Under the pieces are notes generated by a model. That model did no database searches. It had not been told where the DNA came from and was given only the letters and a program-made list of their open reading frames with translations. Below, piece by piece: positions 54,426-62,736 of a DNA stretch of 64,000 nt. The first letter of the stretch is position 1, and every line of letters begins with the position of its first letter. The DNA comes from Rhodovulum sp. 12E13 (lineage in GTDB: Bacteria; Pseudomonadota; Alphaproteobacteria; Rhodobacterales; Rhodobacteraceae). The stretch is from positions 24,649-88,648 of the forward strand of contig NZ_QPLK01000019.1 of the NCBI RefSeq assembly GCF_003340565.1, given 5' to 3'. A program made the translations under genes and the position numbers.

Positions 54426-54452
54426 GTCAATAAAAACTTTCGGATGAATTAA
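54426..54452 (-). promoter_or_regulatory. Candidate FrcR operator, frcR-proximal copy
   Basis: The second, inverted copy of the 27-base box, read on the minus strand. It shares the perfect TTAATTCAT end and the AAGT and TTTAT blocks. It lies 127 bases upstream of the frcR start. The two copies face each other across the divergent promoter region, which suggests joint repression, perhaps with looping. Confidence 0.55.
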
Positions 54453-54579
54453 TTTCTCGCTCAAGCCCCGCTTGTGCGACCGTCTGCGCCCCCCTACCCT
54501 TCTGCCGCGGGCCCGCTGGCGTCGCCACTCGAACGGCGATGCTGCGCGCTGGCGCGGGCGGGGTGGAAACGCAGGCGGG

Positions 54580-55773
54580 ATGGACATGCGCGACCGGGAC
54601 GACCTGCTGCGATCGACGCCGATCAAGGGGTCGAACCAGACCAAGGTGCGCGGCTACAACGAGCGGCTCGTCCTTCACCTGATCCGCACGTACGGCGCGT
54701 TGACCAAGGCCGAAGCGACCCGCGCAACCGGCCTGTCGCCCAATGCCGTCTCGATGATCTTCCGGGCGCTCGAGGCCGACGGCCTTCTTCTGCGCGACGA
54801 TCCGATCCGGGGCCGGGTGGGCCAGCCCTCGGTGCCGATCCGGCTCAACCCCGCGGCGCGGCACTACCTCGGCTTCAAGATTGGCCGGCGCAGCTTCGAC
54901 CTCGCGGTGGTCGATTTCGCGGGCCGCATGGTGGCGCGGCGCACCGCGAGCCACGCCTACCCGACGCCCGCGACGGCGCGCGGCTTCCTGCATGCCAACC
55001 TGCGTCCGCTGCTGCGCTCGGCGAAGCTGAAGGCGGCGCAGATCGACGGCACCGGAATCGCGATGCCCTCGGAGCTCTGGCACTGGACCGGCGAGTTCGG
55101 CGCTCCGAGGGCGGAGATGGAAGCGTGGCGCGGCTTCGACGTCGAGGCCGAGCTGAGCCCCCTGCTGCCGGGCCCCGTCGCGGTCGAGAACGACGGCACC
55201 GCGGCCTGCAGGGCCGAGCTCGTCTTCGGTCCGGTGTCGCGCTGGCACGACGTCATCTACTTTTTCGTGGGCACCTTCATCGGCGGCGGCATCATGCTCA
55301 ACGGCAGCGTCTATCCGGGCCGCAGCGGCAATTCCGGCGGCTTCGGCCCCCTGCGTATCCCCGACGAGCCCGGCGGCACGCGGCTGGTCGATCACGCCTC
55401 GCTGGCCGTGCTGGAGCGCCTCGTCGCCGCCGATGGCCGCGACCCCGCCCTGCCGCAGGGCGAGGACTGGAGCGCGCTCGAGCCGGTCCTGTCGGACTGG
55501 ATCGCGCGCGCCGCACGGAGCCTCGCCCACGCGGTGGTCTCCACGCTTTCGGTGATCGACTTCGAGGCGGTGGTGATCGACGGCGCCCTGCCCGGAGACG
55601 TGCGCGACCGGCTGGTGCGGGCGGTCGGGGCAGAGCTCGACCTGCTCGATCTCCAGGGCGTCGGACGGCCCGACCTCGGCCCCGGGCACCTCGGCGATGC
55701 GGCGCGCGTGCTGGGCGCGGCCGCCTACCGGATCTCGACCGACTGCATGATCGACCAGAACACGCCGTGGTAG
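54580..55773 (+). CDS. frcR: ROK family repressor FrcR
   Basis: A 397-residue ROK regulator. The N-terminal winged helix (about residues 18-75, [26 protein letters not shown]) is followed by a ROK kinase-like sugar domain with [14 protein letters not shown] and [15 protein letters not shown]. The GNSGGFGPL segment corresponds to the zinc/sugar region, but the usual CxCG zinc cluster is not evident. It is divergent from frcB and should sense fructose. The start is uncertain: the ATG at 54580 lacks a strong ribosome site, and ATG at 54586 is possible. Confidence 0.88.
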   Translation: MDMRDRDDLLRSTPIKGSNQTKVRGYNERLVLHLIRTYGALTKAEATRATGLSPNAVSMIFRALEADGLLLRDDPIRGRVGQPSVPIRLNPAARHYLGFKIGRRSFDLAVVDFAGRMVARRTASHAYPTPATARGFLHANLRPLLRSAKLKAAQIDGTGIAMPSELWHWTGEFGAPRAEMEAWRGFDVEAELSPLLPGPVAVENDGTAACRAELVFGPVSRWHDVIYFFVGTFIGGGIMLNGSVYPGRSGNSGGFGPLRIPDEPGGTRLVDHASLAVLERLVAADGRDPALPQGEDWSALEPVLSDWIARAARSLAHAVVSTLSVIDFEAVVIDGALPGDVRDRLVRAVGAELDLLDLQGVGRPDLGPGHLGDAARVLGAAAYRISTDCMIDQNTPW

Positions 55774-55933
55774 CCGCCCGCTCCGCCGGCCAGGCCCGTC
55801 ACGCCGGGCGCCGGCAAGCGGCGGCCGCCGGCGCAAGCGTCGAGAGGCGCGGCACCGGGGCGGGCGATGCCGTCGCCCCCCTATGGACTGATGCATCACC
55901 GCCCCTCGACACGGTGCGCCTTCGAGGGAAGAT

Positions 55934-55972
55934 GGGCACCTGTTCCACGCGATCGCGGGCACGCGTTCCGGG
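55934..55972 (-). repeat. IS21-type right-end repeats
   Basis: Two related 16-base units, GGGCACCTGTTCCACG (55934-55949) and GGGCACGCGTTCCGGG (55957-55972), recur at a 23-base step just beyond the end of the istB remnant. IS21-family elements carry such multiple terminal repeats outside istB. This marks the right end region of a decayed element; the exact terminus toward 55880-55910 cannot be fixed. Confidence 0.5.
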
Positions 55973-55995
55973 TCAGGGTCTGAATTTCGGAGGAG

Positions 55996-56229
55996 GCGCT
56001 TTCGCATGCTGTCCCCCGCGAGTTCGAGCCCGTGAGCGGTATGGAAGGAGCGGTCGAGGATGGCGGCGGCGGGGGTCGGGTCGCCGATGACCTCGTGCCC
56101 GGCTTCGACCGGGAGCTGGCTGGTGACGATGGTGGCCTTGCGGCCGTGTCGGTCCTCGAGGATCTCGCGGCGTTCGACGGATGTGAGTGGGGCGAGGCCC
56201 CAGTCGTCGAGGATCAGCAGGTCCAGGGC
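55996..56229 (-). pseudogene. istB: istB remnant (IS21 helper ATPase, C-terminal part)
   Basis: About 78 codons match the C-terminal half of IstB. They include Walker [32 protein letters not shown] and [16 protein letters not shown], ending in DSMRKR. The N-terminal half with Walker A is missing; upstream codons in the same frame are unrelated, and no stop follows the normal end. The reading is therefore a truncated relic of an IS21-family transposition helper, not a working gene. Confidence 0.8.
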
Positions 56230-56498
56230 CTCCGCCAGCTCGATCTCCATGCGGATGAGCGCGTCGATCACCCCGTCCAGTTGTCGTTCCTCGAGCATGT
56301 CCGCTCCGACCGCCTCGACCGGTCCGATGAGGTCGTCGGTGAAGCGCGCCGCGATCGCGGCGCGCCGCCGTCGCTCCTCGAGGAGGTGCGTTCGCAGCGA
56401 AAGCGCCCAAAACGACTTTCTGCAGATTCTTTCGAGGGACCCCGCCACCCGGTGGCGGAACACGACAGTCGCGCCGCGGCAGAGCAGGTAGGTCGTGC

Positions 56499-56545
56499 CC
56501 CTCGGGCTGCGGCAAGTCCACTCTGCTGCGCATGATCGCCGGGCT
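56499..56545 (+). repeat. 47-base direct repeat, copy 1
   Basis: Identical base for base to 63954-64000, including third codon positions. The identity may continue beyond the window edge at copy 2. To the left of the repeat the two sequences diverge at once. Confidence 0.85.
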
Positions 56546-56615
56546 CGGGGAGACCACCGAGGGCCGCATCAGGATCGGGGCGCGCGAAGTCACGCGCGTC
56601 GACGCGGCCGACCGG
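56499..56615 (+). pseudogene. Fragment of an ABC transporter ATPase gene (Walker A region)
   Basis: In the frame starting at 56502 it reads [20 protein letters not shown] and continues [17 protein letters not shown], the Walker A segment and following strand of a UgpC/MalK-type ATPase. The start and the remaining 80 percent are missing. Its first 47 bases are identical to the last 47 bases of the window, where an intact copy begins. It abuts the istB relic, so it was probably left by a duplication or recombination involving the insertion sequence. Confidence 0.75.
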
Positions 56616-56910
56616 TGGGTGGCTGAGGTAGGGCGCGGAACGGCCGCCCCCCAGCCGGGAGGTCCGGGATACCGGGCCGGACCGTCCGTGGCGACGAATG
56701 CACCGACGCCTCGTGCGCCCGGTCTGCATGCAGTCGCCTTGCACCTGCGACGAGCGGGACCGGGAAGGTCATGGCGTCCACCGTCGGGCCGGCCGCAGCC
56801 GCCATCTTCCGGCTTCGACCCCCAGTCGCCCGGAGCCGTGCGCCCCGGGCGGGAGGCAGGCGGCAGCTCCGTTTCCGCCTCGGCTCCGCGAGCCAACACG
56901 ACGAACGCGC

Positions 56911-57075
56911 CTACCGGGGCAGCGCCGAGCAATGCGCGCCGCCGGATGCCAGGCCAGACCCGAGCGCCAGCGCCGGCGGAGCGCGATAGGGGTCGAGCTC
57001 GGCCGTCGCCGTGTCGAAGACGGCGAGCGCGAGCAGGAACGCCGCGGCGAGGGCGGCCGTGACACGCCTCGTCAT
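56911..57075 (-). CDS. Small secreted or membrane-anchored protein next to the YeeE/YedE gene
   Basis: A 54-residue protein with an N-terminal hydrophobic helix (about residues 6-24), followed by a short polar tail, [16 protein letters not shown], ending in AHCSALPR with one cysteine. The start overlaps the stop of the YeeE/YedE gene (ATGA), which supports translation despite the small size. The single exported cysteine next to a thiosulfate-type transporter and a rhodanese may matter, but the function is unknown. Confidence 0.55.
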   Translation of the reverse strand: MTRRVTAALAAAFLLALAVFDTATAELDPYRAPPALALGSGLASGGAHCSALPR

Positions 57076-58202
57076 CGCCGTGCCTCGAGGCCGACGAGCG
57101 GGCGCAGCCGCAGGCCCAGGGCCGAGCCGGCGAGCGCCGCGGCAAACCAGGCCCAGCCGTGCAGGCTGCCGGTGGAAATGCCCGAGAAGAAGGCGCCGAC
57201 GTTGCAGCCGAACGCGAGGCGCGAAGAATAGCCCATGGCGAGCCCGGCCACCATCACGGCGATCCACGCACGGACGGGTAGGCGTGGCAGCCGCTCCGAC
57301 AGGCCGCCCGCACGCCATGTCGCCACCACGAGCGCGCCCGCGATGATGCCGATATTGGTCAGCGAGGTCACATCGGTGAAGAGGCTCGCCTCGACCCGCG
57401 CGGCATTGGCAGGGGCCGACCAGAAGGCCGAGCCCGACAGGTCGGCACCGAGTGCCGCGGCGCCCTTTGCCGCCCAGAGCCCGAGACCGTAGACCACGCC
57501 CCAGGGCTGACCGGACACGACGAGGTTGGCGAGGGCGAGCAGAGCGACGGCGACCGCCGCGATCACCAGGCGGCGGGGGATGCGTCGCGCTTCGGGGGGC
57601 GCGAGCGCCAGAAGCACCGCCGCCACGACGCCCAGGGCCGCCAGCGTCGCGAGCAGCCCGGTGGTGCCTCCGAGCGCGACGACCGGCAGGGTTCCCAGCT
57701 CCGTCCACCAGAGCAGGTGTGTCGCGCCGAGGAAGCTGCCAACGGCGAAGAACGGCAGGGCGAGAAGGCCCACGGGGTTGCCCGAGCCGGCATTGACCAG
57801 CGTGCCAGACCCGCAGCCCAGCACGACCTGCATCGCCGCGCCGAAGACGAACGCCCCACCGACCATCGCCCATCCGACCGGAGCATGTGCGCCCACGATC
57901 TCGCCGCCCCCGGAAGAGACCAGCGGGATCGCCACCGCCGCCACCAGCGCGATCGCCAGCAGTTGAGCCAGAACGCCGGCCGGCTCGCGCCGCAGCAGCA
58001 GAGCGCGCCACGGCCCCGCGAAGCCGAACCGCAGCCCCTCGAGCGCAATCCCGAAGCCCAGGCCGATCGCAAGCAGCACTCCGTAGCGCGCCCCGGCGAA
58101 CAGCGCGACGGCGAACACGGCGAGCAGCGCAGCCCCGGCGAGTGCAGCTCGGCGCAGGTGCGGGGCGGCTTGCGCTCCGCCATCGAAGGTCGTCTCTGCC
58201 AT
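57072..58202 (-). CDS. YeeE/YedE family thiosulfate-type transporter
   Basis: A 376-residue membrane protein with about ten helices in two Sulf_transp repeats. The conserved cysteines appear as C130 in VVLGCGSGTLVNAGSG and C333 in LAFGCNVGAFFSGISTGS, the motifs that relay thiosulfate in YeeE. It should take up thiosulfate or a similar sulfur anion. It lies 10 bases after a secreted rhodanese gene and is followed by a small cysteine protein gene, together forming a sulfur cassette. Confidence 0.88.
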   Translation of the reverse strand: MAETTFDGGAQAAPHLRRAALAGAALLAVFAVALFAGARYGVLLAIGLGFGIALEGLRFGFAGPWRALLLRREPAGVLAQLLAIALVAAVAIPLVSSGGGEIVGAHAPVGWAMVGGAFVFGAAMQVVLGCGSGTLVNAGSGNPVGLLALPFFAVGSFLGATHLLWWTELGTLPVVALGGTTGLLATLAALGVVAAVLLALAPPEARRIPRRLVIAAVAVALLALANLVVSGQPWGVVYGLGLWAAKGAAALGADLSGSAFWSAPANAARVEASLFTDVTSLTNIGIIAGALVVATWRAGGLSERLPRLPVRAWIAVMVAGLAMGYSSRLAFGCNVGAFFSGISTGSLHGWAWFAAALAGSALGLRLRPLVGLEARR

Positions 58203-58212
58203 GGCGTGCCCC

Positions 58213-59142
58213 TCAGAAGATCCCGCGCACCTGGTTCATCAGGTTGCGAAACAGCCCCGGCGTGTTGGCCATCTCATGGCCGGCATTGGAGTAACCCACC
58301 ATGGACTCGGGGTAGAGCCTGACGCCGTCGATCCCGGCGAGTTCGGACAGCGCGAACCAGTTCGTCGCGGCCCAGTGGCCGGTATTGCAGAACGAGACCA
58401 GCGTTTCCGCGCCGACGAGACCCTCGGCTTCGGCCAGTCGTCGCGCGCTGTCCGCGTTCACGATGGCAGGCCCATCGGAGAACCACCCGGCATGCTCGAA
58501 ATATCTCGATTGAGGCAGGGTGCCGGGGCGGGCCGCCGCGGCATGAGAGCGGTTGCCTTCCCAGAATGCCTGCGGTCTGGCGTCGAGCAGCAGGGCGTCT
58601 GCTTCGCCTCCGACGATGGCTGCCACGTCTTCGGTCGTCGCGAGCCAGTCGTCGGAAAACGTCAGCTCGAACTCGGACGGAACGACCTCGGCCACCTGCG
58701 TGCTCATCGGCAGGCCGGCGAGACGCCACGCTTTCGCGCCGCCGTTCAGGATGGCGAGCTGGCTGACGCCCGAGGATTTCAGCGTCCAGTAGACACGCGC
58801 GGCGGCCCCGAAGTCGGAGTCGCTGGCGCCCTCGTGCACCACGACGACCGGCCGCTCCCGCGTCACGCCCAGCGACCGAAGGGTTGCTTCCAGGTCGTCC
58901 TCGGGAACGAGCCGCCCCGGGTTTTCGGAAGGGCCGCGAAAGAGAGAATAGGGCGCGTGCACCGCGCCGGGGATGTGCCCGGCTTCGTAGGCGTCGCCGC
59001 GAATGTCGAGCACGAGCGGCGCGGTGTCCGACAGCCTGCGGTCCAGCTCGACAGGGGTGAGCAGCGGGCCGAACCCCTGCTGGGCGGCTGCCGCGACTGC
59101 GAGGCCGAAGCTGAGCGCCGTTGCAAGAGAGAGAACCTTCAT
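58213..59142 (-). CDS. Secreted two-domain rhodanese (sulfurtransferase)
   Basis: A 309-residue protein with a Sec signal peptide (residues 1-21, cleavage near AAAQQ). The first rhodanese domain (about 28-150) lacks the cysteine (loop VVHEGASDSD). The second (about 165-295) has the active C252 in SFCNTGHWAATN. It resembles periplasmic thiosulfate:cyanide sulfurtransferases and probably handles thiosulfate sulfur for the adjacent transporter. The start at 59142 follows AGGAGGA; upstream frame codons do not form a signal peptide. Confidence 0.9.
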   Translation of the reverse strand: MKVLSLATALSFGLAVAAAAQQGFGPLLTPVELDRRLSDTAPLVLDIRGDAYEAGHIPGAVHAPYSLFRGPSENPGRLVPEDDLEATLRSLGVTRERPVVVVHEGASDSDFGAAARVYWTLKSSGVSQLAILNGGAKAWRLAGLPMSTQVAEVVPSEFELTFSDDWLATTEDVAAIVGGEADALLLDARPQAFWEGNRSHAAAARPGTLPQSRYFEHAGWFSDGPAIVNADSARRLAEAEGLVGAETLVSFCNTGHWAATNWFALSELAGIDGVRLYPESMVGYSNAGHEMANTPGLFRNLMNQVRGIF

Positions 59143-59396
59143 CGTCTCGTCCTCCTGAGGTGACGTTGCATTTCCCTTAGCATTCGCGAGCGGCCGTGTC
59201 GCGACAAGGCGCCGTGAGCCTGCCGCGACCTCGGCTCGGCGAAGGCCCGTCTGCGCCGGGCCGCCTGCGCGAGAATGCCTGTCCATGCGGCGGGGGCGTC
59301 GCTCGTCGCGCATCCTCCCGGGCGTGCGAGACGCGGGCGATCCTCCTTATTCGCATCGGGATCAAGGGTGCGCCTGCCGGTCGCTTCGCTGGTGCC

Positions 59397-59871
59397 TCAG
59401 CGCGGGTCCGTCCCGGTCTCAGAGCCAGGAGAGCGCTGGAGAAAGCCCGAAAGCCCGAAAGCCCATAGGGCAAGGGGCGCGGGCGAGACGGCAACGGCGA
59501 ACGTCGCCACCATCGCGACCGGCTGAAACACGCGGCTGAAGCCGGCGGAGAGGGCGATTCCGCCGCCGATCAGCGCATTGCGAGAAAGATTCACGAGCAG
59601 GGCGATGAAAAGGTAGCGGTAGCGCGAGGTGAGCGGGCGCAGACAGCCGGGCGCGCGCTGCTGGAGCAGGTCCAGCCTGCCACGACGACCCAGCGGTTCG
59701 AGAGCGTCAAGCAGCATGCAGGCTCGCCGAAGACCCAGATCGGCCAGCGTGCGGCGCACGCCGCCATGCGGCATCCACTCGCCCGCGGCGAAGGCCAGGC
59801 AAAGCCCCGCGCGCGTCGCGAGATACACGAACGGCGCGATGGACGGGCCCTGCAGCACGAGCAGGGAAAGC
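59397..59871 (-). pseudogene. 5'-truncated membrane protein gene, cut by an IS21-type end
   Basis: On the minus strand the frame encodes a hydrophobic protein end: APFVYLATRAGLCLAFAAGE, a soluble helix-rich stretch with [14 protein letters not shown], then LFIALLVNLSRNALIGGGIA and two more membrane segments. It looks like the C-terminal 150 residues of a small conserved membrane protein. Immediately upstream, at 59872, the sequence switches to an IS21-like terminus, so the start of the gene is lost. Function unknown. Confidence 0.55.
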
Positions 59872-59945
59872 TGTAAATCCCGGAGACAAAATGAGCCACG
59901 GAAGCGGTCGGATGCTCTGACCGCCGCGGAGTAAAATTCCGCCAC
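59872..59945 (+). repeat. IS21-type left end with internal repeats
   Basis: The segment starts with TGTAAATCCC and contains two related 18-base units, GGAGACAAAATGAGCCAC (59882-59899) and GGAGTAAAATTCCGCCAC (59928-59945), 46 bases apart, just upstream of the istA start. A TG terminus and multiple repeats before istA are usual in the IS21 family. Confidence 0.55.
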
Positions 59946-59981
59946 CCTTGCGCCTGAGGCGAACGAACTGAAGGCGGGGAG

Positions 59982-60346
59982 ATGTACTCTGTGGAACTTT
60001 ATGCGCGTGTGCGACGAGCGTGCCATGTCGATGGTCTGAGCGAACGCGCGGCGGCCCGGCTGTTCGGGATCGACCGGAAGACGGTGTCGAAGATCCTGAA
60101 GCACCCGGTGCCCCCTTGGATACCGCCGGTCGAAGCCGCCGGCGCGGCCGAAGCTTGACCCGTTCATTCCGATCATCGACCAGATCCTCGAGGCGGACCG
60201 GGCGCTGCCGAGGAAGCAGCGGCACACGTCACAGCGGATCTTCGAGCGGTTGCGCGAGGGCGAGCCATCGTGTCGCCATGCGTTCGGGACCGTTGGCGAG
60301 CGGGTTCAACGGGGGCATCACCATCGTCACCGACTACGTCCGGGAT
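59982..60346 (+). pseudogene. istA: istA remnant (IS21 transposase, N-terminal part, frameshifted)
   Basis: The ATG at 59982 begins MYSVELYARVRRACHVDGLS, followed by ERAAARLFGIDRKTVSKILKH, the helix-turn-helix start of IstA. At about 60115 one extra base shifts the frame; the protein continues in the next frame with KLDPFIPIIDQILEADRALP and KQRHTSQRIFERLRE. A second shift near 60270 leads to GFNGGITIVTDYVRD. The sequence then passes into an unrelated gene fragment. It is a dead, truncated transposase gene. Confidence 0.85.
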
Positions 60347-60347
60347 C

Positions 60348-60602
60348 CGCGACGGGTTCGGCATGCGGTGGGCGCTGCTCGGGCCCCTCGAGGCCGTTCA
60401 CCTGAACGCCCCAGGCGGCATGGACGACTACTTCACGCGCTACCGGGCGACGTTCGACGGATTCTGCCCTGACGGCACGTGCCTCGACGACCTGCTGACG
60501 CCGCAGACGCGTGCGGCGCTGCAGGAGTACTGCCTCGCCGAAACGCCCCTGTCGAAGGCGAAGGCGCGCCGCGACGACGCGCTCGCGGCCCTGCGCGCGT
60601 GA
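60348..60602 (+). pseudogene. 3' fragment of a 3-hydroxyacyl-CoA (or L-gulonate) dehydrogenase gene
   Basis: About 84 codons ending at TGA 60602. GFGMRWALLGPLEAVHLNAP followed by GGMDDYFTRYRATF matches the C-terminal domain of the 3-hydroxyacyl-CoA dehydrogenase/lambda-crystallin family, in which RWxxxGPxExxxLNAPGG is conserved. The NAD-binding two thirds are missing, and the fragment is joined directly to the istA relic. Confidence 0.7.
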
Positions 60603-60724
60603 CCGCGGCATCGAACGCATCGCAGGCCCGGGCTGAGACCTCCCGCTTCGCCTGCGCCTCCGTCGGCCTTCACGGCTAGCGCACCCCCGTCGCGGCGCCC
60701 GGCCCAGGCGCGGCCCTCGGGCCG

Positions 60725-60780
60725 AGGGGCAGCCCCCCGGACCCCTCCCGGAGTATTTCAGCCGAGAAGATGGAGCGCGG
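60725..60780. repeat. Rhodobacteraceae-type intergenic element
   Basis: A GGGG/CCCC-rich potential hairpin is followed by CCCGGAGTATTTCAG and a purine-rich GAGAAGATGG tail. From memory, variants of this block recur between genes in Rhodobacteraceae. Only one copy is seen here. It lies between two gene relics and may mark a former gene end. Confidence 0.35.
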
Positions 60781-60797
60781 GCGGCGCCTCGGTTCGT

Positions 60798-60967
60798 TCA
60801 GTAATCCGGCGTGACGGAACGGCCCTCGCGGCGGGAGCGGTCGCAGGCCAGCGCGATGGCGAGGGCGGCGCGGCCGTCGGCTTGGGTGGGCTGCGGGGCC
60901 CGGCCCTCTTCCAGCGCCTGCCGGAAGGTGTCCAGCGCGATGCCGAACGAGTCGTCATAGCGTTCGA
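60798..60967 (-). pseudogene. 3' remnant of a Gfo/Idh/MocA (inositol dehydrogenase-like) gene
   Basis: About 55 codons read LERYDDSFGIALDTFRQALE followed by DGRAALAIALACDRSRREGR, the typical C-terminus of inositol 2-dehydrogenase-like oxidoreductases, ending at TGA 60798. The NAD-binding domain and most of the rest are absent. The frame passes at about 60967 into the antisense of a permease fragment. Confidence 0.7.
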
Positions 60968-60977
60968 GAAAGAGGGC

Positions 60978-61355
60978 GTCTTCCTGATGATGTCCTTCTT
61001 CAAGGCGATCCCGAAGGACATCGAGGAGGCCGCGCGGCTCGACGGCGTCGGCTGGCTGCGGATCTTCTGGTACGTCATGCTGCCGCTCGCGCGGCCGGCG
61101 ATGATGACGCTTGCGATCCTGACCTTCCTCTACGCCTGGAACGACTATCTCTGGCCGCTCGTCTCGGCCCAGCAGCGGGAATATTTCACGATCACGCTGG
61201 GTCTGGCGAGTATCCAGTCGAATTTCGCGCAATCCGAAGGCTTGGGCCGGGTGATGGCCTCGGGCGTGATCGCCTCGCTGCCCGTCGTCCTGCTGTTCCT
61301 GATTTTCCAGCGATACGTCGTGCAGGCGATGACCGCCGGCGGCAGCAAGGGCTGA
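60978..61355 (+). pseudogene. 5'-truncated sugar ABC permease gene (MalG type)
   Basis: The last 126 or so codons of a CUT1 permease. The EAA loop region FKAIPKDIEEAARLDGVGWL is followed by FLYAWNDYLWPLVSAQQ and a final helix ending in QRYVVQAMTAGG. The first three or four helices are missing; upstream of about 60975 the sequence belongs to the oppositely oriented inositol-dehydrogenase relic. The adjoining binding-protein, glycosidase and ATPase genes are intact, so this transporter has lost at least this permease locally. Confidence 0.85.
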
Positions 61356-61399
61356 GCGCGAGCGAACCGACAGACGACATGCAAACGGGAGGGAAACCG

Positions 61400-62680
61400 A
61401 TGAAACACATCCTGATCGGGGCCGCGCTCGCCGCCGGCCTGACCACGGGGGCGACGGCGCAGGAGATCACGCTCGGCCGCTTCTTCGGCGCCTGCGAGGA
61501 CGCGGGCACCGACACCAAGGCGAGCGTCGGCGAGGCCTGCATCATCCAGTCGATCATCAACGCCGCCGACGCAGAGATCGAGGGCGTGACGGTGAACACG
61601 CTGCCCACCGACTGGGGCAACTACTACGACCAGATCAAGGCGGCCTATGCCGGTGGCACGCCGCCCGACGTGCACGTGATGCACCGCCACCGCGTGCCGG
61701 AATTCGCCGGGATCGGCGCGCTGGCCGACCTGTCGGGCGACCTCGAGACGGTCGGCATCGACCCCTCCGACTGGACGGAGAGCGCGCGTGACGCCGTCAC
61801 CTACGAGGGCGGCATCTACGGCGTGCCGATGGACCTGCACGCAAACCTCTGGCACGTGAACATGGATATCATGGAAGAGGCGGGGCTGGTGCAGGACGGC
61901 GCACCCGTTCTGCCCTCCTCGCCCGAGGAGCTCCTCGCGCACGCACAGCAGGTGAAGGACGCGACCGGCCACGATTATCTCGCCGCCGATTTCGCGCAGT
62001 TCCCAATCGGGGTGCGGCTCGTGCTGGCGTTGATGTGGCAGCAGGGCGCCAACATCTTCACCGAGGACGGCACGGCGACCATAGACACCGACGAAGCGCG
62101 CAACGCCGTCACCGCGATCACGCAGCTCTTCGACGCGGGGCTGGCCGACCCGCAGCTCAACTACGCCGACAGCCAGCAGGCGTTCTTGAACGGCGAGGCG
62201 GCAGTGCTGGTCAACGGCACCTGGGTGGTCGACTTCTACACCGCCGAGGCCGCGAAGGAGGAGACGGGCCTCGACCGCTACTACGTCGCCGACTTTCCCA
62301 CATTGTTCGACGAGGGCGCGACCTGGGCCGACACGCACATGTGGGCCATCCCCTCGCCGCTGAAGTCCGACGAAGACAAGTACATGGCCGCGCTCGAGGT
62401 GCTGGCCTTCATCGACGCGCACAACGTCGACTGGGCGCGCACGGGCCACATGGCGGTGCGCACCTCGGTGCTGGAGAGCGAGGAATACAACGACCTCCCC
62501 CACCGCGACGAATACACCGGCACCGCGCAGATCGCGCGCGACACCCCGCCCTCGGAGCGCTACGGCGCCATCCAGGACGTGCTCAACCGCGAGCTTCAGG
62601 CGATCTGGCTGACCGGCAAGCCGGTGGGCGACGCGCTCGCGGATGCGGAGCTCGAGGTGCAGGACCTGCTCGACCGCTGA
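61400..62680 (+). CDS. Sugar ABC transporter substrate-binding protein
   Basis: A 426-residue extracellular solute-binding protein family 1 member with a Sec signal peptide (residues 1-20, ending GATAQE). The mature part has [39 protein letters not shown] and [13 protein letters not shown], typical of CUT1 sugar binders. The start at 61400 follows GGGAGGGAAA. It lies 45 bases after a broken permease gene and before a glycosidase gene, so its ligand is likely an oligosaccharide or glycoside. Confidence 0.92.
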   Translation: MKHILIGAALAAGLTTGATAQEITLGRFFGACEDAGTDTKASVGEACIIQSIINAADAEIEGVTVNTLPTDWGNYYDQIKAAYAGGTPPDVHVMHRHRVPEFAGIGALADLSGDLETVGIDPSDWTESARDAVTYEGGIYGVPMDLHANLWHVNMDIMEEAGLVQDGAPVLPSSPEELLAHAQQVKDATGHDYLAADFAQFPIGVRLVLALMWQQGANIFTEDGTATIDTDEARNAVTAITQLFDAGLADPQLNYADSQQAFLNGEAAVLVNGTWVVDFYTAEAAKEETGLDRYYVADFPTLFDEGATWADTHMWAIPSPLKSDEDKYMAALEVLAFIDAHNVDWARTGHMAVRTSVLESEEYNDLPHRDEYTGTAQIARDTPPSERYGAIQDVLNRELQAIWLTGKPVGDALADAELEVQDLLDR

Positions 62681-62690
62681 CACAGGCGCT

Positions 62691-62714
62691 CCCGCGCCGC
62701 GCCGCCGGCGCGGG
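62691..62714 (+). promoter_or_regulatory. Intercistronic hairpin after sugar-binding-protein gene
   Basis: A perfect nine-base-pair stem (CCCGCGCCG at 62691-62699 and its complement at 62706-62714) with a six-base loop, starting 11 bases after the binding-protein stop and 22 bases before the glycosidase start. No T-run. It is the fifth example of this arrangement in the window. Confidence 0.55.
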
Positions 62715-62736
62715 GGCCGCCCCAGGGAGACGCCCC

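Noticed and set aside
54427..56463. One long minus-strand frame containing the istB relic and continuing under frcR
   Set aside because: Only about 78 codons match IstB; the remainder is antisense of frcR and intergenic DNA, so it is not a single gene.
62035..62736. In-frame extension of the glycosidase into the binding-protein gene
   Set aside because: Low-complexity RHG-rich code overlapping a clear gene; the ATG at 62737 has a ribosome site and starts the domain.
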